In this document: one piece after another, positions 7,963 through 15,843 of the stretch | Position numbering within the stretch: the stretch's first letter is position 1 | Layout of the letters: each line of letters opens with the position of its first letter | DNA from: Arthrobacter sp. PM3 | GTDB taxonomy: Bacteria; Actinomycetota; Actinomycetes; Actinomycetales; Micrococcaceae | Length of the DNA stretch: 64,000 nt | Assembly: GCF_003352915.1 (NCBI RefSeq) | Contig: NZ_CP022314.1 | Span: 3,570,020-3,634,019, forward strand | Direction of reading: 5' to 3' | The notes under the pieces: generated by a model | What the model was told of the DNA's origin: nothing | Seen by the model: only the letters and a program-made list of their open reading frames with translations | Databases searched by the model: none | Made by a program: the position numbers and the translations under genes

Positions 7963-9492
7963 GTGGCTGATCACCTCGATGGGCGGCAGACCTCGCTCTG
8001 GGTTGCCACGGCCGGCACCACCGGCTATCCCGTGCTGGACGGGGATCTTGAGGCGGACGTGGCGGTGGTTGGGGCCGGTGTAGCCGGCCTGACCGCTGCG
8101 CTGGCCCTCAAACGCGACGGACACGCCGTCATCGTCCTGGACGCTGCCCGCATCGGAACGGGTGTCACCGGACACACCACCGGCAAGGTCACAGCGCTGC
8201 ACCGCCTGGCCTACACCGAACTCGCTGACCGGCACGGCCCGGAGATTGCGCGCACCTACGGGCAGGCTAATCAGGCCGCGGTCGGGCACATAGCGGGCGT
8301 CGTGGCGGAAGAGGGCATCGACTGCGACTTCCGGACGGTGTCCAACTACACGTACGCGGAATCCGACGACACCCTTGCCCGGGTCCGCGACGAAGCGGAT
8401 GTCGCCGCCCGGCTGGGCCTGCCCGCGGCTTTCACGTCCGACGTGCCGCTGCCTTTCGCCGTCCGCGGCGCGGTCCGGTTCGAGGACCAGGCGCAACTGC
8501 ACGCGGTGAAATACCTCCACGGGCTTGCCCGCGCCGTCGACGGAAGCGGCAGCCGCGTGTTCGAGGACTCGCGCGTCATCTCGGTCCGCGACGGCCGCCC
8601 GGGCAGCGCGGCAACGGTGCGGACCGCCCGGGGTACAGTCCGGGCGCGCGAGGTAGTCATCGCCACCAACGTGCCGTTCGGCGACGCCGGGTCGTCCGCA
8701 CGGGGCCTCTTCCTGCACCGCTCCTACATCGTCGCCAGCCCGTCGCCGGCGGAACGGCTGCACGGAACGTTCATCAGCGTCGACGAGCCGATGCGTTCGA
8801 TCCTGGCGGCCGACGTCGGCGGCGACAGCTATGTCCTCACCGGGGGAGAGGGACACCCGGCAGGCGAGGCCGGCGACGCTGCCGCCCGCTACCGCCGCCT
8901 GGCGGCGTTTTCCCGGGAACGCCTCGGGACCGGTGACGCGGGCTTCCGCTGGTCCACACAGGACAGCATGCCGCTGGACGGACTGCCCGTCGTGGGGCGC
9001 ATGTCCCCGGGCGCCGGGCATCTCCACATCATCACGGGGCTGCGCAAATGGGGCCTGACCAACGGGACCGCCGGCGCGCTCATCCTGGCCGACACCCTGT
9101 CCGGGCGGCACAACCCCTGGGCGGCCGTGTTCGACAGCACCCGCACAATGCCCGCCGGCCCGGCCGGCAGCACACGCCCCGGGCCGGCCGCGCCGGAAGA
9201 ACCCGAACAGCCCGAACAGCCGCAGGCCAATGCGCGGGAAACCGCGGACGCCTTGCGCCCGGGCGAAGGCGCCGTCGTTGAGGTCGACGGCCGGCCCACT
9301 GCGGTCTTCGCCACCGAAACCGGAGACCTCCTCGCCGTCTCCGCCATCTGCACGCACCTGGGCTGCACTGTGGAGTTCAACCCCGACGACGCGACGTGGG
9401 ACTGCCCCTGCCACGGCTCACGCTTTGCCGTCGACGGCACAGTCATCCAGGGTCCCGCGGCCGAGGACCTGCCACGGAGGCCGCTACCTTGA
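7963..9492 (+). CDS. FAD-dependent oxidoreductase with C-terminal Rieske domain
   Basis: A 509-residue fusion. Residues ~30-385 form a DAO-type FAD domain: the dinucleotide fold VAVVGAGVAGLTAALALKRDGH, a TGHTTGKVTALH segment typical of this subfamily, and a C-terminal FAD-binding stretch (LHIITGLRKWGLTNGTAG). A Pro/Glu-rich linker leads to a Rieske domain with both cluster-binding boxes, CTHLGC and CPCHGS. Proteins of this architecture are annotated as FAD-dependent oxidoreductases with unknown substrate. The Rieske domain ends soon after the second box, a little shorter than usual. The GTG start has GAAGGA 7 nt upstream. Its 3' end overlaps the convergent phosphatidyltransferase gene by 9 nt. 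Confidence 0.85.
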   Translation: MADHLDGRQTSLWVATAGTTGYPVLDGDLEADVAVVGAGVAGLTAALALKRDGHAVIVLDAARIGTGVTGHTTGKVTALHRLAYTELADRHGPEIARTYGQANQAAVGHIAGVVAEEGIDCDFRTVSNYTYAESDDTLARVRDEADVAARLGLPAAFTSDVPLPFAVRGAVRFEDQAQLHAVKYLHGLARAVDGSGSRVFEDSRVISVRDGRPGSAATVRTARGTVRAREVVIATNVPFGDAGSSARGLFLHRSYIVASPSPAERLHGTFISVDEPMRSILAADVGGDSYVLTGGEGHPAGEAGDAAARYRRLAAFSRERLGTGDAGFRWSTQDSMPLDGLPVVGRMSPGAGHLHIITGLRKWGLTNGTAGALILADTLSGRHNPWAAVFDSTRTMPAGPAGSTRPGPAAPEEPEQPEQPQANARETADALRPGEGAVVEVDGRPTAVFATETGDLLAVSAICTHLGCTVEFNPDDATWDCPCHGSRFAVDGTVIQGPAAEDLPRRPLP

Positions 9493-10266
9493 GCCGGCCG
9501 GCACGGCCGGGTGCGTGCGGCGGAGCCGTTCCAGCGTGAGCACGTCACGGCCGAAAGAGAAGGCCAGCAGCCCGAGGGCCGCGCCCAACACCAGGACCCC
9601 GAGCCACGGGGGGACGCCGGGCAGCAGGGCAAACAGCAGCGCGGCCGGTTGGATGGCTCCGATGACCTTGCGCACTGGGCTGGACGGCAGTTGCGCCTGC
9701 AAGGATGGCCGGAACCATGCGGCGGCCTGGAACGCGTAGTACATCAGGCCCATAGCCCACGGCCAGGGTCCAAACATTGCCGACGCCGCGCACGACAACG
9801 CCAGGACAAGGGCGGCATCCGTGTCCGAATCCAGCCGTGCGCCCTCGTCCGTCGCCGCCCCGGTCCGCCGGGCCACCCGTCCGTCCACGGCATCGAGCAG
9901 GAACGCGGCCGCCCCCAGCAGCACGATCAGGCCGGGGTCCCCGGACCGGGCGACAAGGCCCCACACGGCCAGCGCGGCGCAGCAGGCCACCACGACGGCC
10001 CGGCCCAGGGTGACCCGGTCCGCCGGGGTTGAAAACCGGGGCCGGCGGGCAAGAACGGAACCACCGGCCCGGAGGATCACCGCGGCACCGGCGGCCAACC
10101 CCGGAAACCAGAGCGCAGGATCAGGTTCGAACCCGGTGGCGAGCCAGAGCCCGGCCACCAGATAGGCGCCGACGGCAAGGCCGGAATCGGCCACGGCACG
10201 GCGTGCTCCGGCGCTCAGTGACGCCCCGCCGCCCGCTTCCAGTCTGTTCGCCTCCACGATGTCCAC
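9484..10266 (-). CDS. CDP-alcohol phosphatidyltransferase family protein
   Basis: A 260-residue integral membrane enzyme. The complete signature D-x2-DG-x2-AR-x8-G-x3-D-x3-D is present (DAVDGRVARRTGAATDEGAR then LDSDTDA), so it should displace CMP from a CDP-alcohol to make a phosphodiester lipid. It has about seven hydrophobic helices, as in the family; the acceptor alcohol (glycerol-phosphate, inositol-phosphate or other) cannot be read from sequence. The start MDIVEANRLEAGG is the first ATG of the frame. It is followed by no obvious partner and converges on the FAD-Rieske gene. Confidence 0.85.
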   Translation of the reverse strand: MDIVEANRLEAGGGASLSAGARRAVADSGLAVGAYLVAGLWLATGFEPDPALWFPGLAAGAAVILRAGGSVLARRPRFSTPADRVTLGRAVVVACCAALAVWGLVARSGDPGLIVLLGAAAFLLDAVDGRVARRTGAATDEGARLDSDTDAALVLALSCAASAMFGPWPWAMGLMYYAFQAAAWFRPSLQAQLPSSPVRKVIGAIQPAALLFALLPGVPPWLGVLVLGAALGLLAFSFGRDVLTLERLRRTHPAVPAGSR

Positions 10267-10327
10267 CGTAACCGTCTACACCGCGGACCGTGCACAGCCC
10301 GGAAACCGCCACGGCCCGCGCAGCGGA

Positions 10328-10777
10328 TCAGCCCGGCTGCCGGGGCGCCCGGCGGCCGGTCCGGACGAAGCCGACGGCGGCCAGCACGGCTCCGGCGCCC
10401 TCGGCCACCGCGCTGGCGGTCTTCTCGAAGAACCAGACGGGATCGTACATCGCAGGGAACGGCCCGAACGCCGGAATGTCCACGTAACGGTAGAGGACCA
10501 CCGCCACGAAGGCGCTGAACGCCACGGCGAACGCCACCGCGTAGGCGGCCCTGCTGCCGCGCAGCAGCACGTACAGCCCTGCGAGCACCGCCGCGGCCGA
10601 CTCCAGGAGGAACAGGGTGCCCTGGCCCATCCCCGCGGAATTTCCCGCCTGGTAGCCCGGAGCCAGGTGGACATGGACACCGGCGTCGATGAACAGGGCG
10701 GCGGCCGTCAGGATGCGCAGGGCCATCCCGGACCCGCGGACGCCCGGCGCCCGGCCGGGCCGGCTTTGGACGCTCAT
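10328..10777 (-). CDS. Four-helix membrane protein coupled to cupredoxin lipoprotein
   Basis: A 149-residue membrane protein with four predicted helices and no family I can name. Conserved-looking features are FIDAGVHVHLAPGYQ after helix 1 and FPAMYDPVWFFEKT in a loop. Its ATG overlaps the TGA of the cupredoxin gene (ATGA), so the two are translationally coupled and probably work together. The His-containing VHVHLAP loop facing outward could bind metal; that is an inference only. Confidence 0.6.
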   Translation of the reverse strand: MSVQSRPGRAPGVRGSGMALRILTAAALFIDAGVHVHLAPGYQAGNSAGMGQGTLFLLESAAAVLAGLYVLLRGSRAAYAVAFAVAFSAFVAVVLYRYVDIPAFGPFPAMYDPVWFFEKTASAVAEGAGAVLAAVGFVRTGRRAPRQPG

Positions 10778-11193
10778 TTGACGATCAGCGTCCCGTGCAT
10801 GCCCGGGTGGAACGTGCAGTGATATGGGTAGGATCCCGGTCTTGTCGGCGCGGTGAAGGTGGCGGTCCCGCCGCCGCCCTTGGCCTCGGCATCAAACGCC
10901 GGGCCGTCGTCGGCCGTGACCGTGTGAGCCGCGGTATCCATATTGACCACCGCAACCGTCGCGCCGGGAGCCACCGTCAGCGGATCGCCGTAGGCGAAGT
11001 CCTTGATGGTGATCGTGACGGCGCCGGTCGCCGCACCGGATCCTGCGCCCGACGCGGACGCCGGAGCGGATGCGGTCGACGCCGGCATGCCGCTGCCGCC
11101 CGCGCACCCGGCCGTGCCGAACAGGATCAAAACCACGCCCAGCGACTGCAGCTTCCGGCCAGCACCCACGGTGTACCACCCCGAACCGATCAT
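10774..11193 (-). CDS. Cupredoxin-domain lipoprotein (blue copper protein)
   Basis: A 139-residue exported lipoprotein: signal peptide with lipobox FGTAGC, a Ser/Ala/Gly linker, then a plastocyanin/azurin-like domain. The type 1 copper ligands are all visible: His in DTAAHTV and Cys, His, Met in YHCTFHPGMHG. It should carry electrons or bind copper on the outer membrane face. The start was set at ATG 11193, which gives a normal signal peptide (MIGSGWYTVGAGRKLQSLG). It is translationally coupled to the membrane protein downstream and divergent from the CDF exporter. Confidence 0.85.
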   Translation of the reverse strand: MIGSGWYTVGAGRKLQSLGVVLILFGTAGCAGGSGMPASTASAPASASGAGSGAATGAVTITIKDFAYGDPLTVAPGATVAVVNMDTAAHTVTADDGPAFDAEAKGGGGTATFTAPTRPGSYPYHCTFHPGMHGTLIVK

Positions 11194-11293
11194 GGAAAAA
11201 GCGCGAATGAACGTCCTCGTCTCATTGTGCACCTGCGTGGCGGGATAGCGTAGGCACTGGCAGGCACTCGGGCTGCGCAGGAGGGAAGACGGC

Positions 11294-12241
11294 ATGAAGC
11301 GTGACAAGTCCGGGCCCGTTTCTCTGACGGTGCTCATCGCCTTTGCAGCGAACGTCCTCGTCGCCGCGGCCAAGACCGTGGCGGCGCTCATTTCCGGCTC
11401 GGCATCCATGACCGCCGAGGCCGCTCACTCCTGGGCCGACACCGGCAACCAGGTCTTCCTGCTCATCGCGGAACGGAAGGCGGCCAGGAAACGGGACAAG
11501 TCCCACCCCATGGGCTACGGGCGAGAGGCCTATGTGTGGTCCATGATCGCCGCGTTCGGCCTGTTCACCGCCGGGGCAGTGGTGTCCGTGATGCACGGGA
11601 TCCAGCAGCTGATCACCCCGGAGCCGCCAGGGGACTACGGGATCGCCTACGTGGTACTGGCGGTTGCCTTTGTCCTGGAAGGCGTGTCCTTCACCCAGGC
11701 CCTGCGGCAGACCCGGAAGGCGGCACGTGAATTTGACCGCAACACCCTGGAACAGGTCCTCAAAAGCTCCGACCCCACGCTGCGCGCCGTTTTTGCCGAG
11801 GACGGGGCCGCGCTGATCGGCCTCCTCATCGCGTTCGCCGGCATGGCCCTGCACCAGGCCACCGGGTCGTCCGTCCCGGATGCCGTGGGATCCATCCTCG
11901 TCGGCCTCCTGCTGGCGGGGATCGCCGTCGTGCTGATCGAACGCAACCGGCGCTTCCTCGTGGGGCAGGCCGTCCCCGCTGACATCGAAGCCGGCATGGC
12001 CCGCCGGCTCCTGGAGCACCCGGATATCGAGCGCCTCACCTACCTGCACCTCGAATTCGTGGGCCCGCGCAAGCTCTACGTCGTGGCGGCGGTGGACATG
12101 CAGGGGGACCGCCGCGAGCACGACGTCGCCGCGGCCCTCCGCCGCGTTGAACGCGAACTCGAGGACCACGAAACCGTCGAAGAGGCGGTCCTGACGCTCT
12201 CCACCGCGGACGAAGCGTCGCTGGTGTTTCCCGCCGGCTAG
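11294..12241 (+). CDS. Cation diffusion facilitator family transporter
   Basis: A 315-residue CDF antiporter that would export a divalent metal (Zn, Co, Fe or Mn) for protons. The TM2 metal site is HSWAD (AEAAHSWADTGNQ). In TM5 the usual HxxxD is replaced by an acidic pair in FAEDGAALIG, a feature of the SLC30A9-like CDF branch. Helices 1-6 are followed by a cytoplasmic ferredoxin-like domain of about 90 residues (IERLTYLHLEFVGPRKLYVV). AGGAGG lies 9 nt before ATG 11294. Its neighbour is a divergent cupredoxin operon, suggesting a metal-handling region. Confidence 0.85.
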   Translation: MKRDKSGPVSLTVLIAFAANVLVAAAKTVAALISGSASMTAEAAHSWADTGNQVFLLIAERKAARKRDKSHPMGYGREAYVWSMIAAFGLFTAGAVVSVMHGIQQLITPEPPGDYGIAYVVLAVAFVLEGVSFTQALRQTRKAAREFDRNTLEQVLKSSDPTLRAVFAEDGAALIGLLIAFAGMALHQATGSSVPDAVGSILVGLLLAGIAVVLIERNRRFLVGQAVPADIEAGMARRLLEHPDIERLTYLHLEFVGPRKLYVVAAVDMQGDRREHDVAAALRRVERELEDHETVEEAVLTLSTADEASLVFPAG

Positions 12242-12254
12242 GAACAGTCCGGAC

Positions 12255-14531
12255 TCAAGCGCCGGACATCGGCGCGCCGGCACCGGCCGGTGGCTCAAGC
12301 CGGGTACCCGAGCCCAGCAACGCCTCCAGCACCGGCGACGGGCTGGGCCCGGCCAGCAGGTATCCCTGGCCCATGTCGCAGCCGAGGGAACGCAGGAGCT
12401 CCAACTGGCCGGTGTCCTCGATGCCTTCGGCGATGACGGCCAGGTGCAGTTTCCGGGCCACCTCGAGGATGCCCTCCAGCATCGCCGCGGCCTGGGCGTC
12501 CCGGGGCAGGCCGGACAGGAAGGACCGGTCAATCTTGAGGATGTCCGCGGGCAGCACCGCGAGCGTGCTGAGCGAGGAAAAGCCGGTCCCGAAGTCGTCG
12601 ATGGCGATGCGGACACCGAAGCTCTTCAGCCGGTGCAGGGCGCCCACCCCGCCGTCGGCGCTCGTGGCCAGGGCGGATTCCGTGACCTCCAGGATCACCT
12701 TGTCGGCCTGAACCGCCGGATTGGCCAGAATGCGTTCAAGGGCGGCGAGGTTCCGGTCGCTGGACAACTGCAGGGTGGAGAGGTTGACCGAGACCCAGAT
12801 GTCGCCGGCGGTCCCCGGCGAGCGGCGCCACCCGGCAACGTGCCGGGTGGCCGTGTCGAGCACCCAGCAGCCGATGGGACCGATTTCGCCTGTCTCCTCC
12901 GCCAGCGGGATGAAGTCCGCGGGCCCCAGCCGGCCGAGGGTCGGGTGCTCCCACCGGACCAGGGCCTCCACTCCGAGGATCGTGCCGGTCCCGAGGTCAA
13001 CCACGGGCTGGTAGTCAAGGCGCAGCTGCCCGGCCTGCACGGCCGAGGCAAGATCGGCCCGGAGCGCTGCGCGGTAGGTCATTTCGTCATAGCCGTGGGC
13101 ATCAAAGAGCTGGAAGCGGCCTTTGCCCCCGTGCTTGGCCATGTACATGGCGAAGTCCGCCTGCCGCATCAGCTCGGCCGGGTCCGTGGTTGCCGCCGTG
13201 CGCTGGGCGGCGCCCATACTCACCGTCACTTTGAGCCGGACCTCGTCAATGGAGAACGGCTCGCGCAGCGCCGCCTGGATGCGCCCGGCGACATCGGCCG
13301 TGGCCGTGCCGGCGTCGTCCATCACGACGATCGCGAACTCATCGCCGCCCAGCCGGGCGACGAGGTCGCGGGCCCGCACACAGCCGCGCAGGCGCTGGGC
13401 CAGTTGGATCAGCAGCGCGTCGCCGCCTTCGTGGCCCAGTGAGTCGTTGACGTCCTTGAAGTCGTCGACGTCGATGATCAGCAGACCCTCGCGACGGTCC
13501 TTGTGCCCGGCGCCGGCAAGCCCGGCCTCCGGCCCGAACACGGCTGTCAGGCGCTCGGTGAGGACGGCCCTGTTGGCCAGCCCCGTCAGCGGATCATGCG
13601 TGGCACGGAATGTCAGTTCCAGGTGGTTGTCGTGCACCGTGGCCGCCATGGAATTGAAGGCTTCGGCCAGCTGGCCCAGCTCATCGTTGCGGACAACACT
13701 GATCCGGTGGCTGAAGTCGCCGGCCTGCAGCTTCAGGACGCCCTGATAAAGGCTCTCCACGGGGCGCACCAGGTATTTGGTCATGCGGCGGCGGAAATAG
13801 AACACGCCGGCCCCGGCGAGCACAAAGAGGGCCGTGCGGCCGGCCACGACCATCTGCTGGAGCTGCGCGCCGTAAGCGACGCCGTCGTCGAGGGCGTCCA
13901 AGGAAGCGCGGCGCACATCGGCCAGCAGCGCCCGTGCCCGGGCGCCCGACGCGGCTAAAGCCGGGGCCTCCGCCACGTGGTCGCCGTGAAGGCCTGCCAC
14001 CTGGCTTCCCCACAGGCCGTGGGCGGCCAGCCCCTCCTGCCACGCATCCCTGGCCTCGCGGACGGTGGAGAGCATGCCATGGTCTTCGGGCAGGATCCGG
14101 GCGGCCGCGTCGAACCGTGCGGTGACGTCCTTCTGCTGCTGCAGGAAAGCCGCGGTGTCGACAGGCGCCGCGGACAGCAGCTGCAGGGCGGTTTGTTCGT
14201 GGGCATCGAGCGCCGACCGTAACTCGGCGACGGCCTCGGATTCGAGGCGGTGCTCGGCGGTCGCCTGCTGAATCTGATCCGTGACCACACGGACACCCAC
14301 CACCGTCGCAGCGGCGCCCGCAAGCAAGGCCAGGAGCATCAGGGTAAACACCCGGGACCATTCGCGCTTCAGGCTGCCCATGCGGGCGGGCCGCCGGCTG
14401 CACCGCCGCGGACCGGCCGCGTCACCGGCCGGCGGGGCTGCCCGGGCCGGGCCGGGTTCCGGTGCACCGTTGGCGGCGCCCGACGGCGGTGCAACAGCAG
14501 GGTCCGCCAGCTTGCTGTTGGAGTCACTCAT
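12255..14531 (-). CDS. Membrane-bound GGDEF-EAL cyclic-di-GMP protein with HAMP
   Basis: A 758-residue protein that should both make and/or degrade cyclic di-GMP. A Pro/Ala-rich cytoplasmic N-terminus leads to TM1 (about 62-85), a helical extracytoplasmic sensor, TM2 (about 230), a HAMP domain, a GGDEF domain (LGGDEFAI near residue 395, with an inhibitory RxxD site, RARD, five residues before it) and an EAL domain (GVEALVRWEHP near 523, DDFGTGFSSL, KIDRSFL, EGIED). Both active sites look intact, so the balance of activities must be regulated. ATG 14531 has GGAGG 9 nt upstream. It converges with the CDF gene, 13 nt apart. Confidence 0.9.
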   Translation of the reverse strand: MSDSNSKLADPAVAPPSGAANGAPEPGPARAAPPAGDAAGPRRCSRRPARMGSLKREWSRVFTLMLLALLAGAAATVVGVRVVTDQIQQATAEHRLESEAVAELRSALDAHEQTALQLLSAAPVDTAAFLQQQKDVTARFDAAARILPEDHGMLSTVREARDAWQEGLAAHGLWGSQVAGLHGDHVAEAPALAASGARARALLADVRRASLDALDDGVAYGAQLQQMVVAGRTALFVLAGAGVFYFRRRMTKYLVRPVESLYQGVLKLQAGDFSHRISVVRNDELGQLAEAFNSMAATVHDNHLELTFRATHDPLTGLANRAVLTERLTAVFGPEAGLAGAGHKDRREGLLIIDVDDFKDVNDSLGHEGGDALLIQLAQRLRGCVRARDLVARLGGDEFAIVVMDDAGTATADVAGRIQAALREPFSIDEVRLKVTVSMGAAQRTAATTDPAELMRQADFAMYMAKHGGKGRFQLFDAHGYDEMTYRAALRADLASAVQAGQLRLDYQPVVDLGTGTILGVEALVRWEHPTLGRLGPADFIPLAEETGEIGPIGCWVLDTATRHVAGWRRSPGTAGDIWVSVNLSTLQLSSDRNLAALERILANPAVQADKVILEVTESALATSADGGVGALHRLKSFGVRIAIDDFGTGFSSLSTLAVLPADILKIDRSFLSGLPRDAQAAAMLEGILEVARKLHLAVIAEGIEDTGQLELLRSLGCDMGQGYLLAGPSPSPVLEALLGSGTRLEPPAGAGAPMSGA

Positions 14532-14680
14532 GGGGGTCAGCCTCCGGCCACGTGCCGGCACTCGCCGCATCGTCAAACAGGAGCGTAGCCGAACCCGCCG
14601 CGCCGGGTCATGTCGGGCGCCTTTCTGACACTATTGTGAAGCATGTGACAGGAGGGGATAACCTCCGTCTTTTCGCCGCC

Positions 14681-14702
14681 GGTCACCCGGCCGTCACCCG
14701 GC
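14681..14702 (+). promoter_or_regulatory. 11-nt direct repeats (PHO-box-like, OmpR-family site)
   Basis: Two abutting 11-nt units, GGTCACCCGGC and CGTCACCCGGC. They closely resemble the PhoP box unit of streptomycetes, and 11-nt direct repeats are the usual target of OmpR/PhoB-type regulators. A -10 candidate TAGCCT (14719-14724) places the second unit on the -35 region, the position expected for an activator. The downstream genes are a small unknown gene (start 14783) and then an OmpR-type regulator. Confidence 0.5.
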
Positions 14703-14782
14703 GTTAATGTACGGGCCTTAGCCTGATTCCTTAGGCAGCATCCAGCTTGGACACCATCCGCATCCGCCGGGAGGAAAAGACG

Positions 14783-15028
14783 ATGGCCGATATCGCTGCA
14801 GTGCTCGGACGACTCACGCCGGACGAACTCGATGAACTGCGTTCCCTGGGACCCGCCGGCCATCTCAGCCGGCGCCTCACGGACGCCTTGGACCGCGCGG
14901 CCGGCGGCCCGGGAGCCGGGCGCGGCTACTACGTCCCGAACGGGAGCGTCAGCTCCACGGGCGGCCCGCACATGATCCTGCGCAGTGACGTGTCCGGCTG
15001 GCTCTTCGGGACGGCGCAGCAGGCGTAA
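14783..15028 (+). CDS. Small protein of unknown function
   Basis: An 81-residue, probably cytosolic protein that I do not recognise. An N-terminal amphipathic helix (MADIAAVLGRLTPDELDELR) is followed by a Gly-rich middle (GGPGAGRGYY) and a short C-terminal strand region ending in SGWLFGTAQQA. GGGAGG is 7 nt before the ATG and the codon use matches its neighbours, so it looks real. It lies between a PHO-box-like repeat and an OmpR-type response regulator and could belong to that regulator's transcript. Confidence 0.6.
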   Translation: MADIAAVLGRLTPDELDELRSLGPAGHLSRRLTDALDRAAGGPGAGRGYYVPNGSVSSTGGPHMILRSDVSGWLFGTAQQA

Positions 15029-15132
15029 GGAACCGCCCGGCGTCGCGCCACCCGCGCCGGGACACACGCCGGGTTCCTGCCCTACCAGCCCGAAAGGAGT
15101 CATACTGGCTGGAAAAAGGGAGGGTTCCTGGA

Positions 15133-15843
15133 TTGCGGATTCTGCTGGTGGAAGATGAGCATGCCCTTGCGGAGACAGTCCGCCGCGGACTGAAGAACGA
15201 AGGCTTCGTCGTCGACGTCGCACACGACGGCATCCGTGGCCTGTCCGCGGCGCTGGAGAATCCCTACGATGCGATCCTCCTGGACCTCATGTTGCCGCGG
15301 ATGAACGGCTACGACGTCCTGAAGGAGCTGCGGCAACGCAAAGTCTGGACGCCGGTGCTGATGCTCACCGCCAAGGACGGCGAATACGACCAGACCGATG
15401 CCTTCGACCTCGGTGCGGACGACTACCTGACCAAACCCTTCAGCTTCCTGGTCCTGGTGGCCCGGATCCGGGCACTCATCCGGCGCGGGGCCCCGGCACG
15501 GCCTGTGGTCATGCGGCTGGGGACGCTGTCCCTGGACCCGGTCAGCCACAGCGTGTGCCGCGGGCAAACCCCCATCAGCCTCACAGCCCGGGAATACGGG
15601 CTCCTCCAGTACCTGATGCGCCGGCACGGCCAGATCGTGTCAAAGGCGGAGATTCTGCAGAACGTCTGGGACCCGGCCTTCGAGGGCGCCGACAACGTCG
15701 TCGAGGTCTACATCGGCTACCTGCGGCGCAAGATTGACGCCCCGTTCGGCCTGCACACACTGAGCACCGTGCGCGGCATGGGCTACCTGCTCAGCGCCGA
15801 CCCGAGCCCTGGGTCCCGTGACGGCGGGTTCCCCGGGGCGTGA
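15133..15843 (+). CDS. OmpR/PhoB-family response regulator
   Basis: A 236-residue two-component response regulator. The receiver domain has the acidic pair ED (7-8), phospho-acceptor Asp51 (AILLDLMLP) and Lys101 (LTKPF). The winged-helix DNA-binding domain covers about residues 128-225 (LTAREYGLLQYLM, EVYIGYLRRKID, VRGMGYLL). The start is TTG, with GGGAGGG 8 nt upstream, and the protein begins exactly with the family sequence RILLVEDE. It is unusual that the likely partner kinase is encoded on the opposite strand, with 53 bp of 3' overlap. Confidence 0.9.
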   Translation: MRILLVEDEHALAETVRRGLKNEGFVVDVAHDGIRGLSAALENPYDAILLDLMLPRMNGYDVLKELRQRKVWTPVLMLTAKDGEYDQTDAFDLGADDYLTKPFSFLVLVARIRALIRRGAPARPVVMRLGTLSLDPVSHSVCRGQTPISLTAREYGLLQYLMRRHGQIVSKAEILQNVWDPAFEGADNVVEVYIGYLRRKIDAPFGLHTLSTVRGMGYLLSADPSPGSRDGGFPGA

